Assembly (NCBI GenBank): GCA_964548955.1
Contig: CAZJTP010000135.1
Span: 1 to 12,489 of the forward strand
Origin: GCA-020344555 sp964548955
GTDB lineage: Bacteria; Planctomycetota; Phycisphaerae; UBA1845
Length of the DNA stretch: 12,489 bases
Direction of reading: 5' to 3'
A model generated the notes under the pieces. It searched no databases. It was not told where the DNA came from and saw nothing but the letters and a program-made list of their open reading frames with translations. This document shows positions 1-5,828 of this stretch, piece by piece. Each line of letters starts with the position of its first letter. Position 1 is the stretch's first letter. The position numbers were made by a program, and so were the translations under genes.

Positions 1-1130
1 TCGATGTGGTCTACGATTCAACCGTACCGCTGGAACTGGGCGGCAACTTCGATAATCAGTCCCTATACCCCGAGTGTTTTGATTGGAGCAGCGGCGGGAT
101 GTTGCTAGGCGGCGGCGCGTCCCGGAGTAGCCAAGAGGCACAGGTCATCGAAGTGGCTGGCCGTGACCTCGGGGCATCGTTTGCCGGATTCGGCACCGAG
201 GATGACACGAACTTTGCAGTCGGAACGATCGAGATTGCAACGGGCGGTGCGGTCACTTTCGTGAACAGATTTCCGAATACCGACGGCACCGGGATGGAAG
301 CGCTCTACGTTCATCAGTTGATTCTGAGAGCGGGATCGCACGTGACGCTCGATGACTGTAGGGTCTACTATGAGGAGTTGACGGATAACGGCGCGGTGGT
401 AATTCCGGAGAACGGCCTGGTCGCCATTTGCGATGGGAGTTTCCTCGGCGCCCCGACGGCGGAACCTGACGGTGTGGACAAGAACCGCTACATCTCGTTC
501 GTGCCGGGCAATCCCGGGATGCAAACGGCGCTACGCGTGACATTGACCACGCTGCCGAGCGAATTCTCGACCTACGAGGACACGCAGGTGTGGGTCGGTG
601 AGCCGGTGGAGATATGCGAGAACAGTGGGCAGAGCACGCCGCCGCCGGAGGGATGCGGTCCCGCGTGGGTTCCCGGCGGTCCCGCCCTTACCATGTGGTC
701 CGCGAACCTGAAGGCAACTCAATACTGCCACGACTTCGGCTTGGTGGGGTTGCTACACGTGACCGACTGCGAGATCGTGCCGGGCGCCACTTATAACGTT
801 CAGGCCATCGACTGCGACTGCAACCCTGGTAATGAGGCGAACTACTCGGAACCGCTGACGATCAACACGAGCATGTGGGGCGACATCTGCAACACTTACG
901 ACGGCACGCACTGGACCGCGCCGAACGGGACCATCGATGTGACACTTGATGTCACCGCGTGTTTGGAGAAGTTCAAGAATTCGTTTGGCGCTCCGATCAA
1001 GGCGAGGGCCGACGTCGATCCGAACACTGTAGACTGGAAAGTCAATATCTCGACGGACGTTACGCAGATACTTGATGCGTTCAAGGGTCAACCGTATCCG
1101 TTCGCCGGTCCGGGCACGTGCCCGCCATAG
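1..1130 (+). CDS. Secreted dockerin-tailed protein, 3' part (5'-truncated by window)
   Basis: The reading frame is open to the left edge of the window, so the true start lies upstream; the first possible in-window start is a GTG at 6, with no visible ribosome binding site. About 374 residues are visible. Numbering from that GTG, residues 80-125 resemble beta-solenoid or autotransporter-like segments of planctomycete surface proteins (EALYVHQLILRAG, then DDCRVYY). Residues 140-290 form a Cys-containing beta-rich region. The C-terminus carries two dockerin-like repeats: one around 308-325 (GTIDVTLDVTACLEKF) and one around 344-361 (WKVNISTDVTQILDAFKG), followed by YPFAGPGTCP. Type I dockerins bind calcium through similar duplicated segments, and the family is common in Phycisphaerae-like genomes. 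A cell-surface or secreted role is inferred; no enzymatic motif is visible. Confidence 0.8.
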   Translation, partial: DVVYDSTVPLELGGNFDNQSLYPECFDWSSGGMLLGGGASRSSQEAQVIEVAGRDLGASFAGFGTEDDTNFAVGTIEIATGGAVTFVNRFPNTDGTGMEALYVHQLILRAGSHVTLDDCRVYYEELTDNGAVVIPENGLVAICDGSFLGAPTAEPDGVDKNRYISFVPGNPGMQTALRVTLTTLPSEFSTYEDTQVWVGEPVEICENSGQSTPPPEGCGPAWVPGGPALTMWSANLKATQYCHDFGLVGLLHVTDCEIVPGATYNVQAIDCDCNPGNEANYSEPLTINTSMWGDICNTYDGTHWTAPNGTIDVTLDVTACLEKFKNSFGAPIKARADVDPNTVDWKVNISTDVTQILDAFKGQPYPFAGPGTCPP

Positions 1131-1620
1131 CGCATGATGGTCCGGTTGCTAAGAGTTCTCGCATAAAAAAACTGTCCGGGGAAGTGCTGGAATCAACGCC
1201 GCAAGCATCCATCGAGACCACGGCCAGGGGGCTGCGGCGGGTGAACCAACGGCAGATTCTCACCTGGGAACTGCCCGCCATACCGGGATCAAACTGGACG
1301 TGACTTACAAGTACAAGGTGTATATCGCTCATTGAGGTACTCTGGCATGAAAGGGGCGCACGGTTTCAGAAGGGGGTCACCAGGAACAAGCTGCCGACCC
1401 GGGCCATCCAGCGGCACCGCAAGGTGCATAACCGAGCTCGCTGAGTGGACCCACATTGTGCCGAGGTGTTGGGAGCGGAGGGTGCGAACTTGGAGGAGCG
1501 ATGACGATGTGTAGTGATCGACGGCACGCATGATTCCGACAGGGGGGAATCAACAAGCCGCCCCCTCCAGGCTGCTCCAAGAACTGCCGCGATTTGCCAT
1601 CCTAGATACAATGGTCGGGT
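1131..1620. other. Intergenic stretch, no convincing gene
   Basis: No open frame here has a ribosome binding site or a recognisable protein. The only structure seen is a modest hairpin with 7-bp arms at 1531-1537 and 1546-1552. Just before the rhomboid gene, TACAAT at 1607-1612 resembles a -10 box only 8 bases from the ATG at 1621. No good -35 box is present at the usual distance, so a leaderless promoter is possible but weakly supported. Confidence 0.5.
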
Positions 1621-2529
1621 ATGAAGAGTCGGCAGCAACCAGTGGAGGTCGTCTATACTTCGGATAACAAGAAGGAGTGCCGCGAACACGCCCTGGTGCT
1701 CGAAGCCGCGGGCATTGGCTACGAAATCCATGGAAAGGCGGGTAAGTTCACACTTGTCGTGGCAGCTGCGGATGCGGCGCGAGCCTGGGCAGAACTCGAT
1801 GCTTACGCCCAGGAGGATCGTGATTGGCCAGCAATCACCACGACGCTTCCTCAACGATCCGGCGGCTGGAGAGGCGTGTCGGGCTATGCCGCAGTGTTGC
1901 TGCTCGTTGCCATCCTTGAACACCAACACACATTCGCCTTCGACTGGTTTGCAGCCGGAAAAACACACGCTGGTCTTATCCGACACGGTCAGTGGTGGCG
2001 TGCGGTAACCGCTCTTACCCTGCATGTCGACCTGGCTCACCTGGTTGCCAACATTGTGATCGGCGGTCTGGTCGGGCTATTTGCCGGTCAACTACTCGGC
2101 TCTGGTTTGGCGTGGGTCAGCATCCTGATCGCGGGAGCGGCAGGCAACCTGCTTAATGCCATGATCCGCCAGCCGGGCCACACTTCCGTTGGAGCTTCCA
2201 CGGCGGTCTTCGCAGCGCTGGGCATTGTGGCGGCATATATGTGGATGCGACGGCGGCACTTGCACGCATCCAAACTCGCGCGCTGGGCACCGCTTGTGGG
2301 GGGCGTTGTCTTGCTGGGCTACCTCGGCACGGGTGGGGTGCGAACGGACGTCGCTGCCCACGTGGCTGGCTTCGTTGCGGGTATGGTGCTCGGCACACTG
2401 TACGCTAAGCTGGGCAACCGTATTGAACTCGCGGCGGGAACCCAACTCTTGCTGGGAATGGGCGCCCTGGCCGTCCTCGCACTCGCATGGGCGCTTGCCC
2501 TGACCTCGCACACCGCTCAACCTGTTTGA
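1621..2529 (+). CDS. Rhomboid-family intramembrane serine protease with N-terminal DUF2007-like domain
   Basis: The 302-residue protein is predicted to cleave membrane-spanning substrates within the bilayer. The catalytic serine is S193 in GASTAVFA and the catalytic histidine is H247 in AAHVAGF. Upstream, H135, H140 and N144 (HVDLAHLVAN) have the same spacing as H145, H150 and N154 of GlpG, and the 54-residue Ser-His distance also agrees with GlpG. About seven hydrophobic segments lie between residues 86 and 295. Residues 8-66 (VEVVYTSDNKKEC onward) form a soluble alpha/beta domain resembling DUF2007, seen before rhomboid cores in some bacteria; it may sense or recruit substrates, which is inference. 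The ATG at 1621 has no clear Shine-Dalgarno. The gene stands alone and converges on csrA. It is not obviously a rhombosortase, since no GlyGly-CTERM protein is visible nearby. Confidence 0.9.
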   Translation: MKSRQQPVEVVYTSDNKKECREHALVLEAAGIGYEIHGKAGKFTLVVAAADAARAWAELDAYAQEDRDWPAITTTLPQRSGGWRGVSGYAAVLLLVAILEHQHTFAFDWFAAGKTHAGLIRHGQWWRAVTALTLHVDLAHLVANIVIGGLVGLFAGQLLGSGLAWVSILIAGAAGNLLNAMIRQPGHTSVGASTAVFAALGIVAAYMWMRRRHLHASKLARWAPLVGGVVLLGYLGTGGVRTDVAAHVAGFVAGMVLGTLYAKLGNRIELAAGTQLLLGMGALAVLALAWALALTSHTAQPV

Positions 2530-2596
2530 TAATCTCGGCTCTCCCGGTCCGTCTCCACCGCTCCCAGCGTAAGCACCACGATGATGGCTTTGCGTA

Positions 2597-2815
2597 TCAC
2601 GAAGGTTGACTTGATGGATCGGCGGATCGCACGCATCCACCGTCGACTTCTTCCCTCGCAATGCTGAATCTCCGGCTCGCATCAATGCCGAGCCGAACGC
2701 AAGTCGGGATGCCGTCGCGTATCACGATTTCCACCACCATAACCGAAAGGGCTTCTCCCGTTTCGGTATCCCTCAAGATGATCTTCTCGCTGACTTTTCT
2801 GCTGAGCACCAACAC
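2597..2815 (-). CDS. csrA: CsrA-family RNA-binding translational regulator (variant)
   Basis: Read from the GTG at 2815 the product is 72 residues beginning MLVLSRKVSEKIIL, the classic CsrA N-terminus. An AGGAG at 2823-2827 lies 7 bases upstream of the GTG and decides this start; the open frame continues upstream to an ATG at 2902 but that extension is not CsrA-like. CsrA dimers bind GGA motifs in mRNA leaders and alter translation and stability. The RNA-contacting arginine of the first strand is present (R6), as is the arginine of the conserved REEV segment (IAREEV). Unusual are an insertion after the first strand (RDTETGEALS), a longer linker before VRLGI (VIRDGIPTC) and a C-terminal tail of about 14 residues. 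The Shine-Dalgarno region contains two overlapping GGA triplets, which would allow autoregulation, but this is inference. Confidence 0.85.
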   Translation of the reverse strand: MLVLSRKVSEKIILRDTETGEALSVMVVEIVIRDGIPTCVRLGIDASRRFSIAREEVDGGCVRSADPSSQPS

Positions 2816-2822
2816 GCCGGTT

Positions 2823-2827
2823 CTCCT
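2823..2827 (-). promoter_or_regulatory. Ribosome binding site of csrA
   Basis: AGGAG on the minus strand, 7 bases before the GTG at 2815. It is the main reason to place the csrA start at the GTG rather than at the upstream ATG. Confidence 0.75.
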
Positions 2828-2855
2828 TCCGTAAAACTCTGCCAACATCCAAAGG

Positions 2856-3065
2856 TCATGGTCGCTCCTGCTCGTTTGATATATCCAGTACCGCCGAGAC
2901 ACAAGGCTGACACAGCTTGCGGGCCCGGTCCAGCTTGTTCCTGTCGTTGTACGCGGCCTCCCACAACTCGATCAAACCGTCGCGTGTCAGGGTTTGACTG
3001 CAAATGTCCCTCACCGACCACGTGGTTCCTTTCAAGGTGGGAATAACCGAGCAAACGTGTTCCAC
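2856..3065 (-). CDS. Possible small protein upstream of csrA, unknown function
   Basis: An open frame of 69 residues starts at a GTG (3065) and ends 40 bases before the csrA start. The second half (DGLIELWEAAYNDRNKLDRA, then CQPCVSAVLDI) has the composition of a real helical protein and contains a CxxC pair. No family is recognised. The start is uncertain: a poor AGGG lies too near the GTG, and an internal GTG about 17 codons later has AAGGA roughly 12 bases before it. If real, it probably shares a transcript with csrA. It could equally be non-coding leader sequence. Confidence 0.3.
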   Translation of the reverse strand: MEHVCSVIPTLKGTTWSVRDICSQTLTRDGLIELWEAAYNDRNKLDRARKLCQPCVSAVLDISNEQERP

Positions 3066-3238
3066 CGCCCTGTATCTTTCGGCTCACCCTCGATCCAGTG
3101 ACATGTACGGCGGCGGGTATCGACGAACACCTACGAGGGATGTCCGGGTATTTACGTTGTCAACGGCAGGTTGCTTGAAGACTGCCTGCGTATACTGAAC
3201 ATCACCTCTCGACACGTACGCCAAGGGGAATCAGTTCC

Positions 3239-3715
3239 TCAGGGGGTTGGGGTTTCAGAGGTGTCCGAGTCATCGCCCGCCGGCAGCAGGGCACGGTACT
3301 CGGCGGCCTTTTCGGCATAACCCTGGCCCGGCTCAGCCGCGTCCCGGGCTTCGTAGAGAGTGATCAGGCCCTCAAGGGTCTTACGGGTGCGGATATCCCA
3401 GCTCCGCTTCGTAGGGTTGTAGGTCTGATAGCCTGCGAGCAGGTGTTTCTCGGCATCTTCGTATCGACCAAGGTCCGTCAGACAACGGCCGTAGTTCATT
3501 CGAACCTCCGGGTGGGGGCCCAGCTTCACGATCGATTGGAAGAGCGTTTCCGCTTCGGTGAGCTTCCCCTGTTGATGGAGAATCACGGCAAGCGTATCCT
3601 TGTAGTAGAGCGTATCGTGGGCTTCGTCTCCGGACAATCTGCGTTGGCCTTCGACAGCCTTGCGGGCGAGCGGCTCGGCCTCGGCCAGTTGCTGCAGGAA
3701 CAACTCGTACGACAT
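3239..3715 (-). CDS. TPR-repeat protein, probably a truncated C-terminal fragment
   Basis: The 158-residue product contains tetratricopeptide helices: AEAEPLARKAVEGQRRL (11-27), GKLTEAETLFQSIVKLG (50-66) and LGRYEDAEKHLLAGYQTY (82-99). It ends with a segment, YAEKAAEYRALL (133-144), of the type that closes large planctomycete serine/threonine kinases carrying TPR tails. The TPR pattern starts almost at the first residue, so the protein looks like the C-terminal end of a longer one. The same frame is open for about 29 more codons upstream but has no further start and no kinase motif. The only Shine-Dalgarno-like bases (AAGG) lie 2 bases from the ATG, which is too close. It may be a pseudogene remnant or a small protein-interaction adaptor. 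Confidence 0.6.
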   Translation of the reverse strand: MSYELFLQQLAEAEPLARKAVEGQRRLSGDEAHDTLYYKDTLAVILHQQGKLTEAETLFQSIVKLGPHPEVRMNYGRCLTDLGRYEDAEKHLLAGYQTYNPTKRSWDIRTRKTLEGLITLYEARDAAEPGQGYAEKAAEYRALLPAGDDSDTSETPTP

Positions 3716-3782
3716 GTCCTTTTCGCCGCACTGCCGGGCAACGCATCGCTGGAGCGACCCGATACCCGATTTGACACCAAGA

Positions 3783-3914
3783 TCATGGTAACAAATCAGC
3801 CTTCTCTAGTCGTCTGCGCATCGCTTCCTCGGATACGACGAACTCCTTGGACAGAATCTGTATGACAACTGTGCGTCGAAAGCTGTCTGACACCTTCGCG
3901 TCCTGTCCAGCCTT
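3783..3914 (-). pseudogene. Detached C-terminal segment of the ImmA/IrrE gene
   Basis: Beyond the TAA that ends the ImmA frame (3924-3926) and a second in-frame TAG (3915-3917), the same frame stays open for 43 codons to a TGA at 3783-3785. It encodes IQILSKEFVVSEEAMRRRLE, then KADLL. This matches the usual end of ImmA/IrrE proteins, where a short helix pair of the form 'L-FxVSxxAMxxRLExLGLL' follows the metallopeptidase domain. The distance from the LMPDYVLRD segment (about 43 codons) also fits an intact family member. No separate ribosome binding site or start is apparent for this segment. Nonsense mutation, compensating frameshifts or sequencing error would each explain it. Confidence 0.6.
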
Positions 3915-3923
3915 CTAGTCAAC

Positions 3924-4382
3924 TTACGCCCTCGCGACTCCCAAGTGATCCCGAAGAACATAGTCGGGCATGAGCACATAGGAGGCAAACGCATTCGCTT
4001 GATACTCCAGGCGCACGTAGGATGAGTCGGGGATTTCGGCTTGTACAAGTTTCCAGGTTACGGTCGAGTCGAAGGCCAGACATCGAAATATCTTCTGGTG
4101 CAATACGGCGTGACCGGTCTCGTGAGCGAACGAAAACCTGCAGCGGTTTAGCCGGTTCGCCCATACGTGTTCATCTACGTAGATCGCCGTCATGTCGCGC
4201 GTTATCCAGGCATCGACATCGTATGTTACGAGCAGGTCTGGTATGGGGATGATATCCCACTTGAGTTGCAGCTCGATAATCTCCTCGATCGGGATTGGCA
4301 ACGAACGCTCATGGTGATGTCGATCCAGAAATGACTCAGCTCGTGACCGGAGCTCGTCGTCGTGGAGATATGGTACATCCAT
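3924..4382 (-). CDS. ImmA/IrrE-family metallopeptidase (COG2856), C-terminally shortened
   Basis: The 152-residue product has the zinc-binding HExxH at H87-H91 (FAHETGHAVLH) and the expected third ligand E126 in LEYQANAFASYVLMP, so the catalytic core looks intact. Such peptidases cleave or inactivate a partner XRE repressor, as ImmA does with ImmR in ICEBs1, or act as stress regulators like IrrE. The ATG lies 18 bases after the stop of the XRE gene, and the pair is probably one operon driven by the promoter at 4833-4861. The nearest Shine-Dalgarno-like AAGGA is about 15 bases upstream, so translation may depend on coupling. The protein stops at ARA while the family's C-terminal segment continues downstream in the same frame after two stop codons. 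Confidence 0.8.
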   Translation of the reverse strand: MDVPYLHDDELRSRAESFLDRHHHERSLPIPIEEIIELQLKWDIIPIPDLLVTYDVDAWITRDMTAIYVDEHVWANRLNRCRFSFAHETGHAVLHQKIFRCLAFDSTVTWKLVQAEIPDSSYVRLEYQANAFASYVLMPDYVLRDHLGVARA

Positions 4383-4400
4383 GCTGTTTGTCTGCTTTCC

Positions 4401-4772
4401 TTAAGCGCGTCGGATTCGATCGATCAGTCCGTCCAATTCATCCTCACCTACTCTCTCGCCCCGTAACGTCCTGAACAACACCGGCAGCTTGCCCACCAAC
4501 TCTTCATCTGCAAGAAGATCCGCCGGCAACTCTCCACGTCCTGCCGCTGCGCGGTCAAGGAACTCTCGCCATTCGATGGTATCACGCTTCAACTCAAGCG
4601 CTTCAGCGTACTCGGACAACTTGTCCTCCGACGCCGGTGGCGCTATGCGTCCGCGCTCCAACTTAGAGATGTTGCCGGGATCGAAGCCGTGTTCTTCGCA
4701 AAACAGCCGCAACGTCTTGCCGATTTGGATACGGCGGTCCTTAAAGAACTCGCCGAAGGTTCCCGGTACCAT
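4401..4772 (-). CDS. XRE-family HTH transcriptional regulator
   Basis: The chosen start, ATG at 4772, gives 123 residues; GAGGA lies 7 bases upstream. A longer in-frame start at 4880 is rejected because it lies upstream of the promoter. Residues 7-60 form a helix-turn-helix of the lambda-repressor type, with the recognition region in DPGNISKLERGRIAPP (31-46). The remainder is acidic and helical, probably for dimerisation or for interaction with the neighbouring ImmA-type peptidase. The arrangement XRE then ImmA/IrrE is the standard repressor/anti-repressor pair of integrative elements, and also resembles toxin-antitoxin-like modules. The palindrome over the -10 box is the obvious candidate binding site and suggests autorepression. 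Confidence 0.85.
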   Translation of the reverse strand: MVPGTFGEFFKDRRIQIGKTLRLFCEEHGFDPGNISKLERGRIAPPASEDKLSEYAEALELKRDTIEWREFLDRAAAGRGELPADLLADEELVGKLPVLFRTLRGERVGEDELDGLIDRIRRA

Positions 4773-4822
4773 GATTTCTTCCTCTTCTACGTTCTCCCGA
4801 CTGAGCACCCGTGACGAGGTGC

Positions 4823-4843
4823 TGTTGTATAGATTATACAACA
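4823..4843. promoter_or_regulatory. Perfect palindromic operator over the XRE promoter
   Basis: Arms TGTTGTATA and TATACAACA (9 bp, no mismatch) are separated by GAT. The -10 box of the XRE promoter lies within the palindrome, so a dimer bound here would block RNA polymerase. It is the best candidate site for the adjacent XRE regulator; binding itself is inferred. Confidence 0.7.
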
Positions 4844-4861
4844 CTACTCTCGATAGGGCAA
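4833..4861 (-). promoter_or_regulatory. Sigma70-type promoter for the XRE-ImmA pair
   Basis: On the minus strand TTGCCC (4856-4861) and TATAAT (4833-4838) are separated by exactly 17 bases. Transcription would start near 4826, giving a leader of about 54 bases to the ATG at 4772. It supports the shorter XRE start. Confidence 0.75.
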
Positions 4862-4894
4862 GTGCCCGTTCGTAAGTCATTGTATTTCAAGCAC

Positions 4895-5198
4895 TTACGG
4901 CTCTTGGCGCCGCCACACGGCGTCTAGGACCGCATCGATGCTAGGGCGGCAGGGCTCACCGTCCTCGGGATCGTCGAACGTGGAGTAGTACAGGGCAACC
5001 GCTCCCTCGCGGTCGAGATCCTTCTCGCATTGTTGGAGCAGCATGGGGCCGAGTTCCGCCAACGTACCGATAGCGGGGATGGGTGTCAGATAGGTTCGCT
5101 CGGATCGCTTGGCCGGGTTCTTAACATCGCCCTTCTCGTTGCCCTTGGCCACCTTCGGATCGGGGGCGGCCAGCATGTCGTCCACCAGGAAGTCGGTA
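4895..5198 (-). pseudogene. Unknown protein, 5'-truncated by an IS remnant
   Basis: The first in-frame ATG is at 5185 and gives 96 residues, but the frame is open further upstream (TDFLVDDM) until it runs into IS-derived sequence at 5199 and on to a stop inside the IS. No ribosome binding site precedes the ATG. The gene therefore looks like the 3' end of a longer one interrupted by the IS, with the native part beginning around 5198. Visible segments are LTPIPAIGTLAELGPMLLQQ and an acidic C-terminus ending VLDAVWRRQEP. No family is recognised. It ends just upstream of the XRE promoter, so it is probably transcribed separately. Confidence 0.5.
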
Positions 5199-5396
5199 AG
5201 GCCTGGGGGTTGTTCTAGGCGTTCATCGTGACGCGGACTCCGGTACGGGCTGCGATGCGGGGGAACTCATGCAGCCTTTGCCGGTGGTTCTGTTTGGCTC
5301 TACCGCATTCTCAGCCAAATCCGGTCGAAGAATCGTACCGCCCTCGCCGATTTATGCTGTCGCCGAGTAGATCGTTTTTCAGGGACGACTCAGTAC
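5199..5396 (+). mobile_element. Insertion-sequence 3'-end remnant (198 bp), inverted copy of 12237-12434
   Basis: This segment contains the last transposase codons (AWGLF, TAG at 5216-5218) and about 178 bases of 3' non-coding sequence ending TTTTTCAGGGACGACT, then CAGTAC. It aligns without gaps, as reverse complement and with roughly twenty substitutions, to 12237-12434, where longer transposase sequence is present. The upstream transposase part is missing here, so this copy is a solo 3' end left by a deletion or recombination. The IS family cannot be named from this end alone. Confidence 0.8.
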
Positions 5397-5454
5397 TTCT
5401 GCTATCCTGCGCACATCTTGGCGCAGCGACTCTCATCCGCATCAAGTAATGGGG

Positions 5455-5495
5455 GGCGTGCTCTGCACGCCGAAACCTGTGTCGGGCAAAGCCCG
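5455..5495. repeat. Paired-hairpin repeat
   Basis: There are two adjacent hairpins: GGCGTGC / GCACGCC (5455-5461, 5465-5471; 7 bp, 3-base loop) and CGGGC / GCCCG (5483-5487, 5491-5495; AAA loop). They lie between the IS remnant and the SPFH operon and have the same paired layout as the repeat island at 11.6-12.2 kb. Confidence 0.6.
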
Positions 5496-5561
5496 CGACT
5501 CAGCCCACCGGGGTCGTTCCAATCGCGGGTAGGATTTATAACAGCGGACGGACTGTGAACG

Positions 5562-5570
5562 TGGTATACT
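5562..5570 (+). promoter_or_regulatory. Candidate extended -10 promoter of the zinc-ribbon/SPFH operon
   Basis: TGGTATACT has the TG-n-TATAnT form of an extended -10 element, which can work without a good -35 box. Transcription would begin near 5577 and give a leader of about 26 bases to the ATG at 5603. Confidence 0.45.
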
Positions 5571-5602
5571 CCGCGCGGATCGCGGGGGCAGGGAGACGGG
5601 CT

Positions 5603-5800
5603 ATGACTTATGTCGGCCCCATGACCATCATTGTTGCAGCTGTGCTCGTGGCGTGTTTCGTCGCGGGATTGATCTTCGTGCGCCGTGCCATGTCCGCCCG
5701 AACGTTGGCGCGAACAAGGGTGTGCGGACGATGTCGCAACGTCAATCCGGGGTGCGCCAAGTACTGTGCGCACTGCGGCCAGCTTTTGGATTCATCTTGA
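5603..5800 (+). CDS. Small membrane-anchored zinc-ribbon protein
   Basis: The ATG at 5603 follows AGGGAGA by a suitable distance and gives 65 residues; an upstream in-frame start at 5555 lies before the likely promoter. Residues 7-26 form one membrane helix (MTIIVAAVLVACFVAGLIFV), followed by a basic segment. Residues 41-58 then carry CGRC and CAHC (C41, C44, C55, C58), a typical zinc ribbon. The gene is 28 bases upstream of the first SPFH gene and probably first in that operon, so it may be an accessory or adaptor of the SPFH complex; that role is inferred. Similar one-helix zinc-ribbon proteins are usually annotated only by domain. Confidence 0.7.
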   Translation: MTYVGPMTIIVAAVLVACFVAGLIFVRRAMSARTLARTRVCGRCRNVNPGCAKYCAHCGQLLDSS

Positions 5801-5828
5801 AGCGCTGAGCTGCGAAAGGACATTCCCT

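Noticed and set aside
1366..2040. Minus-strand open frame of 224 codons across the rhomboid start region
   Set aside because: It overlaps the rhomboid gene, whose catalytic motifs are intact, has no recognisable domain and is rich in Arg/Pro/Ser as antisense frames are.
1621..2529. Rhombosortase for C-terminal sorting
   Set aside because: The only sorting signal in the window is of IPTL type, not GlyGly-CTERM, and the rhomboid is distant from it and carries a different N-terminal domain.
4773..4880. Longer XRE start at 4880
   Set aside because: It would place the promoter and operator inside the coding sequence; the ATG at 4772 has its own Shine-Dalgarno and begins at the HTH domain.
5228..5449. 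Open frame inside the IS remnant, and its counterpart at 12229-12411
   Set aside because: The two resemble each other only because the DNA is a repeat; the region is the IS 3' non-coding end after the transposase stop.
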